From Chloroherpetonaceae bacterium (GTDB lineage: Bacteria; Bacteroidota; Chlorobiia; Chlorobiales; Thermochlorobacteraceae): a DNA stretch of 47,428 bases. The DNA is taken from positions 1-47,428 of the forward strand of contig JANWWM010000008.1 of assembly GCA_025055975.1 (NCBI GenBank). Direction: 5' to 3'. Made by a program: the position numbers and the translations under genes. The notes below the pieces were generated by a model, which saw nothing but the letters and a program-made list of their open reading frames with translations, ran no database searches and was not told where the DNA came from. Shown here in pieces: positions 39,538-47,428 of this stretch (positions within the stretch are counted from its first letter, which is position 1; every line of letters starts with the position of its first letter).

Positions 39538-42081
39538 ATGAAACGATTAGCCATTTTCGCCTTTCTGGCGCTCCTGTGCGCCCAAACCGAAGCGTCGGAC
39601 GATGAGCGGGTCGGACGTTTGAAAGGCGTGGTTCGGGACTCGGAAAAGAACGAGCCAATCGTGGGCGCGACCGTTCTGCTCAGCCACACGAAAATTGGCG
39701 CGCGCGCCGACGAAATGGGACGCTTCGAAATCGCCTCGATTCCCGCTGGGGTTTATGAAGTCAGAATTTCAGCCGTGGGGTATAAGCCGCGACTTCGGCA
39801 AGTGGAAATCAAGGGCGGACAAACCGCCATTATGGAAGTTCATCTCGTCGCAACGGGCGTGAGCGGCGAAGAAATCGTCGTCTCGGCGACGCGCTACGAG
39901 CAAAACTTGGTGGAACTGCCCGTAACGACGAGCGTCGTGCCAGCGGCGCAAATCGCGGCGCAAGCGATTCCGTCGCTCGATCGCGTGCTGGAAACCGTGC
40001 CCGGCGTAGATGTTACCCGTTCAGGCGGATTGGGCGCGAGCAACCTGCAAATTCGCGGCTCGCAAGGCTTCACGGGCGGCGGACTCAGCACGCGCGTGAT
40101 GATGCTCTACGATGGCTTCCCAATGAATTCCGCCGACGCAGGCTCGGTCAACTGGCAAGCCATCATCGCTAGCAATCTGGCGCGCTTGGAGGTCGTCAAG
40201 GGCGCGTCGTCTTCGCTCTATGGCTCGGCGGCGATGGGCGGCGTCATCAACGCCATCAGCCTCGTGCCGTCGGAACTAACCATCAGAGCGCGAATTATGA
40301 ACGGATTTTACGATAACCCTCCGCCCGGCGTCAATCGCTTTCCTGGCATCAATCGCCCGATGTTCTCGTCAAGCCTTTTGATGATTGGCGACCAAGTGGG
40401 CAACCTTTCCTACAATTTGACCTACTTGCGAAACCGCGACGAAGGCTACCGCGAAGCGGGCGACATCAACACCGACGACGTCAAACTCACGTTGCGATAT
40501 AATCTTGGCGAAACGCAGTATCTGCAACTCAACGCCATCGGCAATTGGTCAAACGGCGGCATCGCGTATCAATGGTCGAACCGCGCCAACGCGCTCGGCA
40601 CGCCGCCCGGTCCCGTCTACAAAGCCAACGGCGATCCCCTGCTCGATGCCAACGGCAATCAAATCTACGGGCAATTTTTCTTGGGCGACGACAAGAAGGT
40701 AACCACCGACCAGCTCTTTGGCTTGACCTATATGAACATGCTCAACGCCGCGACGACGTGGGAAACGAAACTCTATTTCAGCCGCTCAACCTTCGTCATC
40801 AAATACTACCCCGTCGAAAAGCCCGAATTTCAACAATTCGACGCGCAAGGTCGGTATTTGGGCAACTATCAAAAGTATTCGTTTGGGCGCGTCATTCGCC
40901 GACCCTACGACCCTAACGACCCGACGACATACAACGACTCCGACGCGCGGCGCTACGGCGGACGCACCTCGCTCTACTGGATGCGCGACAAGCACAAACT
41001 CACCGCAGGCATTGAGTTCAATCTCAACGACGTGCGCTCGACCATCTACACGACCACGTCGGACCTCAACCTCGGCGTTTTCGCCCAAGACGAAATCGCC
41101 CTCACCGACAAGCTCAAAGTAACGGCGGGCGCGCGCTTGGATTGGAACCGAGTCAATCAGGACAAAGTAACCTACATCGACCAACTCGTCAATGTCCAAG
41201 AGGGCAGAATCGTCTATCGGACGGAAGACATCGTTACGCGGTCGCTCTGGCAATTAAGCCCAAAGATCGCGGTGAATTATATGTTCAACGAAGAATTTTC
41301 CATGCGAGCGTCGGTTGGCAGAAGTTTTCGCGCGCCTTCCATTGGCGAACGCTTCGTTACGCAAGCGGGATTTTTCTTGGGCAATCCCAATTCCGCGCTC
41401 GATGCGGAACGCCTCACGAGCTACGAGGTCGGTCTCTACAAAAGCTTCTCGCGCTACTTCACGATCGATGTCGCGGGCTACGTCAATCACTACGACAATT
41501 TGATCGAGTCCACGAACATCAACGCCAACGCGAGCGCGTTGGACATCTCATCGAGCGTCTTTCAGTTCCTCAACATCGCCAACGCCAACATCAAGGGCGT
41601 GGAGCTTTCCCTCGCCTCGCAACCCTTCGAGCAGTTGCAACTTCAACTCAACTACAACTGGATGCGCCCGATTGGCTCCCTGCCCGACAACGTGCTCGGC
41701 GGCAACAAAAATCCCGCGCGGTATAAAAACTGGTTGCCGTATCGCCCCGAACATAACCTTTCGTTCCGCGCCGAACTGGCGTTCGAAAATCTCGCGCTCG
41801 GCTCGATTCGCGCGCCCGCGTTTCTTTCGGGCTTGAGCCTTAATTACAGCGGACGCTACGTGAGCCGCATCAACGCCGTGCGCATCGCCGCCAACTCCGA
41901 AGGAATCGATTACCCAGGCGATTTCTTCGTGATGAACGCGGGCTTTCGATGGAGGTTTTTCAACGATCGCTTCACGGCGGTCGGAATGATTCAAAACCTG
42001 ACCAACGCGCAATACGAAGAACTCGAACTTTATCGCATGCCGGGTCGCACTTTCAACGTCGGCTTCGAGTTCAACTACTGA
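39538..42081 (+). CDS. TonB-dependent outer-membrane receptor with carboxypeptidase-regulatory-like domain (847 aa)
   Basis: A signal peptide (about 1-20) is followed by a carboxypeptidase-regulatory-like beta domain (about 27-108: GVVRDSEKNEPIVGATVLLS, MGRFEIASIPAGVYEVRISA), a plug (about 113-235: EEIVVSATRYEQN, VPGVDVTRSGGLGASNLQIR, LYGSAAMGGVINAI) and a 22-strand-type barrel (NLGETQYLQLNAIG, RASVGRSFRAPSIGERF, FRWRFFNDRFTAVGMIQNLT), ending in an aromatic residue (GFEFNY). It should import a large or scarce substrate with TonB energy. The specific ligand is not shown. The partner lipoprotein is directly upstream; a terminator follows. Confidence 0.93.
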   Translation: MKRLAIFAFLALLCAQTEASDDERVGRLKGVVRDSEKNEPIVGATVLLSHTKIGARADEMGRFEIASIPAGVYEVRISAVGYKPRLRQVEIKGGQTAIMEVHLVATGVSGEEIVVSATRYEQNLVELPVTTSVVPAAQIAAQAIPSLDRVLETVPGVDVTRSGGLGASNLQIRGSQGFTGGGLSTRVMMLYDGFPMNSADAGSVNWQAIIASNLARLEVVKGASSSLYGSAAMGGVINAISLVPSELTIRARIMNGFYDNPPPGVNRFPGINRPMFSSSLLMIGDQVGNLSYNLTYLRNRDEGYREAGDINTDDVKLTLRYNLGETQYLQLNAIGNWSNGGIAYQWSNRANALGTPPGPVYKANGDPLLDANGNQIYGQFFLGDDKKVTTDQLFGLTYMNMLNAATTWETKLYFSRSTFVIKYYPVEKPEFQQFDAQGRYLGNYQKYSFGRVIRRPYDPNDPTTYNDSDARRYGGRTSLYWMRDKHKLTAGIEFNLNDVRSTIYTTTSDLNLGVFAQDEIALTDKLKVTAGARLDWNRVNQDKVTYIDQLVNVQEGRIVYRTEDIVTRSLWQLSPKIAVNYMFNEEFSMRASVGRSFRAPSIGERFVTQAGFFLGNPNSALDAERLTSYEVGLYKSFSRYFTIDVAGYVNHYDNLIESTNINANASALDISSSVFQFLNIANANIKGVELSLASQPFEQLQLQLNYNWMRPIGSLPDNVLGGNKNPARYKNWLPYRPEHNLSFRAELAFENLALGSIRAPAFLSGLSLNYSGRYVSRINAVRIAANSEGIDYPGDFFVMNAGFRWRFFNDRFTAVGMIQNLTNAQYEELELYRMPGRTFNVGFEFNY

Positions 42082-42111
42082 CAAGCGTTCTTTCTCCTCA
42101 ATTAGCGAAGG

Positions 42112-42151
42112 AAATGGCGAGAAAGAGGCAAATTGCTTCTTCTCGCCGTTT
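42112..42151 (+). terminator. Intrinsic terminator after the TonB-dependent receptor
   Basis: AAATGGCGAGAA (42112-42123) pairs with TTCTCGCCGTTT (42140-42151) with one U-G pair, and the inner bases (GAGGCAA/TTGCTTC) extend the stem almost to the loop. It is followed by CTATTTGCC. It starts 30 nt after the receptor stop. Confidence 0.75.
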
Positions 42152-42191
42152 CTATTTGCCGCAAACCGCGTCGCAAGTGGGAATCGCTCGT

Positions 42192-42239
42192 CGCGCGCTC
42201 GCTTCTCTGAAATGGGTTCTTCGCTTCGTTCAGAATGAC
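42192..42239 (+). repeat. Partial copy of the dispersed repeat (right half)
   Basis: GCGCGCTCGCTTCTCTGAAA then GGTTCTTCGCTTCGTTCAGA and the final ATGAC correspond to the right half of the 123-bp repeat at 19876-19998, same orientation. It lies in the convergent gap 42082-42322 between the receptor and hemD. Confidence 0.8.
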
Positions 42240-42322
42240 GGCGTTCCTTGTTGTCTGACCGTCGTGGCATGGTCGTTTGTCTCCGCGTTGGTGGATTGTT
42301 AAGGCGCGTTGAAAACGAGGTT

Positions 42323-43072
42323 TCAAGCGGTTTTTCGCGTGGCGCTTGCGATGGCTTCCGCCAACGCTTCGGCGGAAGGAACGCTTGCGACCGCATCGAC
42401 GCGAAAGCCCATCGCTTCAATGGCGGCTTGCGTCGTCTTGCCAATCGCGGCAAACTTCAAGCGCGAGGGAAAAGCGAAATTTCTCAATGCGTTGAAAAAA
42501 GACGCCGCCGCCGACGGACTGAAAAAACTCGCCCACTCCACGTCCTTGCAAGCGAGCAGAGTTTTGAGTTTCTCCAAGTTTTGAGCCGAGACGTCTCGCG
42601 TTTCGTAGACCACGAGTTCGTCGCAAACGCCGCCATTTTGCGCGATGACGGTCGGAATGACGGAGCGCGCTCGATTGCCGCAAGCGAAAAGAAAGCGTTT
42701 GCCCGAAATGCCGCGAGTTTTTAGAAGATTGGCTAAATGGTCGGCGTTGGCTTCATCGGCGCAGAGCGCGGATTCGATGCCGCATTCGCGCAAGGCGCGG
42801 AGAGTTTTCTCGCCCACGGCGTAATGCGTCAAGTGGCGAAGGCGCGAGAGCGAATTCGGCTCGCGCGCGAGCAAAGCGGGAATGAAGCATCGGACGGCGT
42901 TGACGCTCGTGAAAATTATGCCGTCGCAGGCGGCAAGATTCGGCGTTTGCCAATCGGCGATTGGAGCGATTTCTATCGTCGGAACATGCGCGCACTCGAA
43001 CCCGCGCGACGCCAGCGCGCTGACGAACTCTTCCGCGTCGTCTTTGGGTCGCGTAACGAGAACGATCGGCAT
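42323..43072 (-). CDS. hemD: Uroporphyrinogen-III synthase
   Basis: HemD cyclises hydroxymethylbilane to uroporphyrinogen III, the common precursor of haem, (bacterio)chlorophyll and cobalamin. The 249-residue protein has the two-domain pattern of this low-conservation family: MPIVLVTRPKDDAEEFVSAL at the start, ACDGIIFTSVNAVRCFIPAL, HYAVGEKTLRAL, the second-domain FACGNRARSVIPTVIAQNGG and the diagnostic C-terminal WASFFSPSAAASFFNAL plus FAAIGKTTQAAIEAMGFRVD. It follows the TonB-dependent receptor by 8 nt, an arrangement that suggests cotranscription. No hemC or hemB is present in the window. Confidence 0.93.
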   Translation of the reverse strand: MPIVLVTRPKDDAEEFVSALASRGFECAHVPTIEIAPIADWQTPNLAACDGIIFTSVNAVRCFIPALLAREPNSLSRLRHLTHYAVGEKTLRALRECGIESALCADEANADHLANLLKTRGISGKRFLFACGNRARSVIPTVIAQNGGVCDELVVYETRDVSAQNLEKLKTLLACKDVEWASFFSPSAAASFFNALRNFAFPSRLKFAAIGKTTQAAIEAMGFRVDAVASVPSAEALAEAIASATRKTA

Positions 43073-43080
43073 CGTTGCGA

Positions 43081-45675
43081 TTAGAAAACCGCGCTCACGC
43101 CAAGAGTCGGCACCAGAGGAAGCATATCGGTTTGCTCCCGCACCAGAAGAGGCAAGCGTCCGTTTGGCACGTCGCGTCGGTCTTCGACATCGTATCGGTA
43201 GGCAATGACGTTGCTTCGGTTGTAGGCGTTGATGACGTCGAGGTAAAACTCCCAGTTGATTCCCGCCGCTTTGGTTTTCGCCGTCAGGCGCACGTCCAAG
43301 CGATGATACGCGGGCAAGCGCGCGGAATTGAGATTGTCTTCGCCGCCGTAATCCAAGTTGAACAAAACTCTGCCGCGCGGGTCGGTAACGATTTCAGGCT
43401 CGCCCTTGGCGTTGGGCGCGATGCGCGGCGTGGCGGCAACGGCGGGCGTAAGCGGGAAACCGCTCCCATATCGCCAGCGGACGCCAAGGCTGAACACGTC
43501 GTTCAAGCGAATGTTGCCGACGAGGTTAATCGTGTGGCGTTGATCGAAGTTGAACGGAATGCGCAACCCGTCGCGCTCGCGGTAGGCGTAAGCCAGCGCG
43601 TAACTTGCCCAACCGCTGAACCAGTCTTGTGGGCTTGTGGCTTTTCTTTCAAGCAACAGCTCGATGCCGTAAGCCGAGCCGTCGCCCTCGTTGATGGGCG
43701 TGGTCGTCAGGCGCGGCTCGATCGATGTGGTCGGCGCGCTCCAATTGCGCTTGTCGTAAGCCCAACCGCCGAGATAGTTGGAGCGATAAACTTCCTGCGG
43801 CTCTCGTCGCTGAATGATGAGGCGATTGAAGTCCTTGAAATAAACTTCGGCGCGAACTTGCCACTCCGCGTTCAGCCAACGCTCAACGCCCAAAACGTAG
43901 TGAATCGCTTGTTCGGCTTGCAAGCGTCGCAAAACGCCGCGCTGCGTGAGGTCGAAGAACGCGGTTTGATCAATGAGTTTCTCGAAGCCCGGCGATTGCC
44001 GATACATTCCCCACGCGCCGCGAATCGTGGTGAGAGGATCGAGAGCGAGCGAGAAATTGAATCGCGGAGAAAGATAGGCTTTCCCAATCACGTCGTAGTA
44101 ATCGAATCGCAATCCGGGTTGGAGGTAAAGCCTTTTGGAAATCGCTTCCCATCGGTCTTGAACGAAGACATGCGAGCGCAAGTAAATTTCGGACTGCCGT
44201 AGCCTTTGATTGAGCGGCAAGGCGCTAAAGCGCGGGTTTTCCTGTTGCGCGCGAAGCGCGGCGATGGTGGCTTCGTCGGCTTCGAGCAAAAGCTCGAAAA
44301 TCGTTTCCATCGCGTCAACGCCTGCGCCCATCTCGATGAGGTGGCGGTCGTATCGCTTCGAGAATTCGTCGCGCAGCGTCAGCTTCGCAAAAGAGAAGTA
44401 AGAGTCGGAGCGAAGATTAAAGGACGCAAGCATAGAAGGGCTGACCAAACTATCCGCTTCGAACTCGTCCAAAAAAGCCTGACTGTAATTGAGCCTATCG
44501 ATGAACGAACCGCCAAAGCGCGAGTCGCCGCTGTTGCGATACCACGAAGCGATGAGTTTGTTGAGCGTTCTTGAATTTGGCTGATAATGCCATGCGACGC
44601 CGATGAGGTCGTTGCTCGTGAGGTTGCCGACGCTGACGCTATCGGGCAAGTCGTTGGTGCGTTGCGCGGTCAGGATTTTCACCGCGTCGCGTCCATACAC
44701 GCCCGTAAAAATCAAGCGATTGGTTTGATTGAGTTCAAAGAAAAATCGCGCTTGAAAGTCGGTGAAGTTCGGAAACGCGGTGTTGTTGTCGACGCGCCCC
44801 GTCTTGCGCAAAATCGGTCCGACGATGAGGTCGTAGTAAGTGCGTCGCGCCGATAAAATCCACGACCCGTTGAGGCGGAAGGGCGATTTCCCCTCAACGA
44901 TGACGTTCGCGTCGGTGATGTTCATATCGAGTTGCGTCTGGAACGCCACGTCGCGCGAGCCGTTGCGATTGCTCACATCGAGCACGGCGGAAAGCCGATC
45001 GCCATACTTGGCGGGGAAACCGCCCGTAATCAAATTCACGTCGGCGACGGTTTCGGGGTTGAACATGCTCACCGTGCCGTAGAGCCGATACGGATTGAAG
45101 ACCTCGATGTCGTCAAGCACCATCAAGTTTTGGTCGGGACCAGAGCCGCGAATGAAGAGTTGCGAGGAAAAGTCGTTTTGCGCCAACACGCCCGGAATCG
45201 CTTGCAGGGAGCGCATAATGTCTTCCAAGCCGCCCGCGAGGATTTTGCTTTGACGTGGAGTGATTTTGTAGACGCTCGTGCGCGCGTCTTCCTGCGCTTG
45301 TCGGGTCGCGTCGGCGACGACTTGCACCTCTTCGGTCTGAATCGCCTTTTCGCGCAGTTGAAAGTTTAGCGCGAGCGTTTTGCCTTTTGCGACTTCGCAC
45401 TCGAGTTGAAGTTCCTCGTAACCAATCAAGGAGATCTTGACGGCATAACGACCTTCGGGCACGTTGGCGATGAAATAGTTGCCGTTTGCGTCGCTAATCG
45501 CGCCATATGGCGTTTTCTCCAAGCGAATGACGACGCCCGCGAGCGGCTCGCTCGTCTTTTCGTCAATGATTTTGCCGCGAATCGAACCCGTCGATTGCGC
45601 GACGACCAACGATGGCGTAGCGAACAGCGTCGCAAGCAACAGCAGACAGTTCGAGACGACTCTCGAGGCGTTCAT
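43081..45675 (-). CDS. TonB-dependent outer-membrane receptor with carboxypeptidase-regulatory-like domain (864 aa)
   Basis: After a signal peptide (to about residue 27, VVAQS) comes a carboxypeptidase-regulatory-like domain (GSIRGKIIDEKTSEPLAGVV, LEKTPYGAISDANGNYFIAN), then a plug of the type with EDIMRSLQAIPGVLAQNDFS, QLFIRGSGPDQNLMVLDDIE and GGFPAKYGDRLSAVLDVSNR, and a barrel ending in Phe (LGVSAVF). This plug type differs from that of the receptor at 39538. ATG 45675 gives the proper signal peptide; the frame is open 14 codons more. It is followed after 8 nt by hemD, which may hint at a tetrapyrrole-related ligand, but the receptor sequence does not show one. Confidence 0.92.
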   Translation of the reverse strand: MNASRVVSNCLLLLATLFATPSLVVAQSTGSIRGKIIDEKTSEPLAGVVIRLEKTPYGAISDANGNYFIANVPEGRYAVKISLIGYEELQLECEVAKGKTLALNFQLREKAIQTEEVQVVADATRQAQEDARTSVYKITPRQSKILAGGLEDIMRSLQAIPGVLAQNDFSSQLFIRGSGPDQNLMVLDDIEVFNPYRLYGTVSMFNPETVADVNLITGGFPAKYGDRLSAVLDVSNRNGSRDVAFQTQLDMNITDANVIVEGKSPFRLNGSWILSARRTYYDLIVGPILRKTGRVDNNTAFPNFTDFQARFFFELNQTNRLIFTGVYGRDAVKILTAQRTNDLPDSVSVGNLTSNDLIGVAWHYQPNSRTLNKLIASWYRNSGDSRFGGSFIDRLNYSQAFLDEFEADSLVSPSMLASFNLRSDSYFSFAKLTLRDEFSKRYDRHLIEMGAGVDAMETIFELLLEADEATIAALRAQQENPRFSALPLNQRLRQSEIYLRSHVFVQDRWEAISKRLYLQPGLRFDYYDVIGKAYLSPRFNFSLALDPLTTIRGAWGMYRQSPGFEKLIDQTAFFDLTQRGVLRRLQAEQAIHYVLGVERWLNAEWQVRAEVYFKDFNRLIIQRREPQEVYRSNYLGGWAYDKRNWSAPTTSIEPRLTTTPINEGDGSAYGIELLLERKATSPQDWFSGWASYALAYAYRERDGLRIPFNFDQRHTINLVGNIRLNDVFSLGVRWRYGSGFPLTPAVAATPRIAPNAKGEPEIVTDPRGRVLFNLDYGGEDNLNSARLPAYHRLDVRLTAKTKAAGINWEFYLDVINAYNRSNVIAYRYDVEDRRDVPNGRLPLLVREQTDMLPLVPTLGVSAVF

Positions 45676-45841
45676 AGTTTCGGGACAAGTTTTCGGAAGC
45701 GAATCGCCGCGTTTCAAATCGCGCCCACGACGAGCGTTGGCAGAAGCATCAACCGCGCAAACGAGAGACGCGCGGCGAAGTCAATCGTCGCCTAAAACCG
45801 CGAAGCGTAGCGAGGCGTTCCAAAGAAGAAGGGCGGAATGG

Positions 45842-47284
45842 CTATAATCGACGCATAAACTCCACGATGCGCTTGTCGACAATCACGTCTTGACGGCGGA
45901 CGGGCTTTTTCAAGACGATGCCTTCCAGCGAGCGACAGCGCGAGAGCGCCACGTAGAGTTGTCCGTGCGCGAACGTGCCGCGTCCCAAATCGATCACGAC
46001 CTTGTCGAACGTCTTGCCCTGACTTTTGTGAATCGTAACCGCCCATGCCAATCGCAACGGAAACTGCGTAAAAGACCCAATCGGCTCGGAGAAAATTTGC
46101 TTCGTTTTCGCGTCGAAATCATACTTCAAAATTTCCCACTCGACGCGCTCGACGGTTGCCACTTTGCGAATCCCGTCGTTTTCGATTTCCACCTTCACCG
46201 AATCGGAGAGAATCTCGCGCACTTTGCCAATCGTGCCGTTGACCCAACGCTTGTAGGGATCGTTTTTGACGAACATCACTTGCGCGCCGACTTTGAGCGT
46301 GAGCGTTTCTTCGGCGGGCAAAAATTTTCGGTCGAATTTTCCGTCAATCTCTCCCTCAAAACTTTTCGGCTGCGCTTTGAGCTTCGCCAATCGCTCGGCG
46401 TTGATGGCGTTGGCGATTTCGTTGGTCGTCGTCAGCGTAATGAAGAAGTCTTCCTCGCTCGGCGAAAAATCGGGCTGAACGCGCGAGTTGATGATGTCGA
46501 GATGAAAGGGCATCGCGCTGTTGGTGCGTATGGCTTGCAAAAGGTCGATGAACGCGGCGTCGCTTTGGCGAAAAATTTTTCTTAGGCGAACGATGCGCAA
46601 CATCGCCTTCTCGAAGACCGACGCGCTGAAAAAGTAAGGCGTTTCGTAGAGCGACATAAAGAGGCTTTTCTCGTCATCGGTCGAAAGCACGGGCGGCAGT
46701 TGGAAGAGGTCGCCGATGAAAATCATTTGCGTGCCGCCGAAGGGCTTTTTCTTGTCGCGTCCGTTCATTCGCATAAAGTAGTCGATGCCATCGATGATGT
46801 CGGCGCGAACCATCGAGATTTCGTCGATGATGATGGCGTCGATGGCTTTGTAGAGGTCTTTGTCGCGCGCCTTTTCGATGTTTTGCGCCGTAACCACGCC
46901 AAGCGGGAACTTGAAGAACGAATGAATGGTCTGTCCGCCCACGTTGAGCGCGGCGATGCCCGTTGGCGCAAGCACGACGATGTTTTTCGCGGTGTTCTCG
47001 CGGAAGTAATGAAGCAAGGTGGATTTGCCCGTGCCTGCGCTTCCCGTGATGAAAAGGCAATCCGACGTGTTTTCCATCAGGTCGTAAGCGTCCTGAAATT
47101 CAGGCGTGAAGTCCAATTGCTCCGCTTGGGCGATTTCATTCGCAAGTTCCGACATGGCGTTTTGGGTTTGCGCGTTTGGCTTAAAAGGCAATATAGGCGC
47201 GTCTTGCGCTTTGAGAAAACGAGAGAAATCGGATTGCGAAGTCGAGACAAAGTCGCCGCCTTCTCGACGCTGAACTTGCGTCAT
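45842..47284 (-). CDS. Pif1-like ATP-dependent DNA helicase
   Basis: The 480-residue superfamily 1B helicase has Walker A GSAGTGKST (81-89), motif Ia APTGIAALNVGGQTIHSFFK, Walker B AIIIDEISMVRADIIDG (about 150-165), GTQMIFIGDLFQLPPV (motif III), and C-terminal RLAWAVTIHKSQGKTFDKVV and GQLYVALSRCRSLEG (motifs V/VI). The middle, RWVNGTIGKVREI, is a 2B/SH3-like insertion typical of Pif1/RecD2 proteins. It probably unwinds DNA 5' to 3' during replication or repair, including at G-quadruplexes. The first 40 residues are variable and a later start is possible. It is alone on its strand and its promoter lies in 47285-47428. Confidence 0.92.
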   Translation of the reverse strand: MTQVQRREGGDFVSTSQSDFSRFLKAQDAPILPFKPNAQTQNAMSELANEIAQAEQLDFTPEFQDAYDLMENTSDCLFITGSAGTGKSTLLHYFRENTAKNIVVLAPTGIAALNVGGQTIHSFFKFPLGVVTAQNIEKARDKDLYKAIDAIIIDEISMVRADIIDGIDYFMRMNGRDKKKPFGGTQMIFIGDLFQLPPVLSTDDEKSLFMSLYETPYFFSASVFEKAMLRIVRLRKIFRQSDAAFIDLLQAIRTNSAMPFHLDIINSRVQPDFSPSEEDFFITLTTTNEIANAINAERLAKLKAQPKSFEGEIDGKFDRKFLPAEETLTLKVGAQVMFVKNDPYKRWVNGTIGKVREILSDSVKVEIENDGIRKVATVERVEWEILKYDFDAKTKQIFSEPIGSFTQFPLRLAWAVTIHKSQGKTFDKVVIDLGRGTFAHGQLYVALSRCRSLEGIVLKKPVRRQDVIVDKRIVEFMRRL

Positions 47285-47373
47285 TTGATTGACTATGTCT
47301 AATTCCGAATAGCGTTCAAGGCTTGCGAACGCGCAACGCTTGCGCTTAACTTTGAAAAAACATCGCCAAAGCT

Positions 47374-47428
47374 ATGCCGACGCTCGCGCATCGCCTTGCA
47401 TTCCTTGCCGTCGCAAGTCTCTTTCTTG
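47374..47428 (+). CDS. Probable exported protein, N-terminal fragment (cut by window edge)
   Basis: ATG 47374 starts an open frame running to the window end: MPTLAHRLAFLAVASLFL, a good signal-peptide start (basic residue, then a hydrophobic core). It diverges from the helicase gene, with 89 nt between the starts. There is no strong ribosome-binding site. Only 18 residues are visible, so neither family nor function can be named, and chance cannot be excluded. Confidence 0.45.
   Translation, partial: MPTLAHRLAFLAVASLFL

Noticed and set aside
45676-45841. Possible cobalamin riboswitch before the second TonB-dependent receptor
   Set aside because: No GCCACTG box or typical B12-element core was found in this 166-nt leader.

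Overview
The window looks like a chromosomal segment of a Gram-negative bacterium of the Bacteroidota/Chlorobiota (green sulfur bacteria) lineage. This is inferred from gene content, not from a marker gene. The pointers are a BatB/BatC aerotolerance pair, two large TonB-dependent receptors with an N-terminal carboxypeptidase-regulatory-like domain, a CcmD-type mini-protein, a CHASE3 histidine kinase, and above all a PucC/LhaA-type (BCD family) transporter at 17932-19371. That transporter carries the family motif LNGTLNRVM and suggests a (bacterio)chlorophyll-using organism, for instance a Chloroherpeton/Thermochlorobacter-like phototroph. No rRNA, tRNA, CRISPR array, insertion sequence or phage gene was seen. 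Coding density is high and most genes are housekeeping.

Layout. 1-1361 (+): a cut-off LuxR-type HTH protein, a stand-alone LuxR-type HTH protein, an exported protein of unknown function and a 34-residue Pro/Gly/Asn-rich peptide, closed by a strong hairpin. An identical 19-bp element sits exactly 65 nt before the start codons of the second and third genes, so this looks like a small regulon. 1365-7555 (-): glycosyltransferase; then batB-batC-proC-Spy-like protein ending in a clear terminator; and a DUF6508-like/ADP-ribosylglycohydrolase fusion. 7609-7824: dispersed repeats. 7932-9712 (+): a 4-TM protein and an MFS transporter. 9722-14993 (-): a tight seven-gene run SDR-nadA-DUF433-DUF5615-DedA-DedA-nadB, in which the two quinolinate-forming enzymes flank a toxin-antitoxin-like pair and two DedA proteins. 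The DUF5615 gene carries an apparent frameshift. 15064-19786: a periplasmic transglutaminase-like protein, an ABC permease, and the PucC-like transporter with a lipoprotein gene behind it. 19876-20192: two near-identical 123/124-bp repeats.

20232-26988 (-): mtaB, purH, a ribbon-helix-helix-like small protein, purE, def and a large FG-GAP/VCBS protein. 27217-31371 (+): apt, folD, alr and a CHASE3 sensor kinase. 31365-37529: SDR, murQ, a GH57 glucanotransferase, a two-receiver response regulator, a membrane-anchored conserved protein and an orphan ccmD. 37530-38479 is the least certain stretch, with one doubtful ORF. 38480-42081 (+): lipoprotein plus TonB-dependent receptor, separated and followed by hairpins. 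42323-47284 (-): hemD, a second TonB-dependent receptor and a Pif1-like helicase. 47374 to the end: start of a probable exported protein.

Working together: nadA/nadB make quinolinate for NAD; purH/purE/apt/folD cover purine synthesis, salvage and one-carbon supply; alr and murQ serve peptidoglycan; GH57 serves alpha-glucan storage; hemD serves tetrapyrroles, next to a receptor that may import something related. The observations most worth following are the LuxR/19-bp element regulon, the frameshifted DUF5615 gene inside the NAD operon, the DUF6508-ADP-ribosylglycohydrolase fusion, the lipoprotein tied to the PucC-like transporter, the half-degenerate duplicated transglutaminase and the receiver domain with a glutamate in the phosphorylation position.
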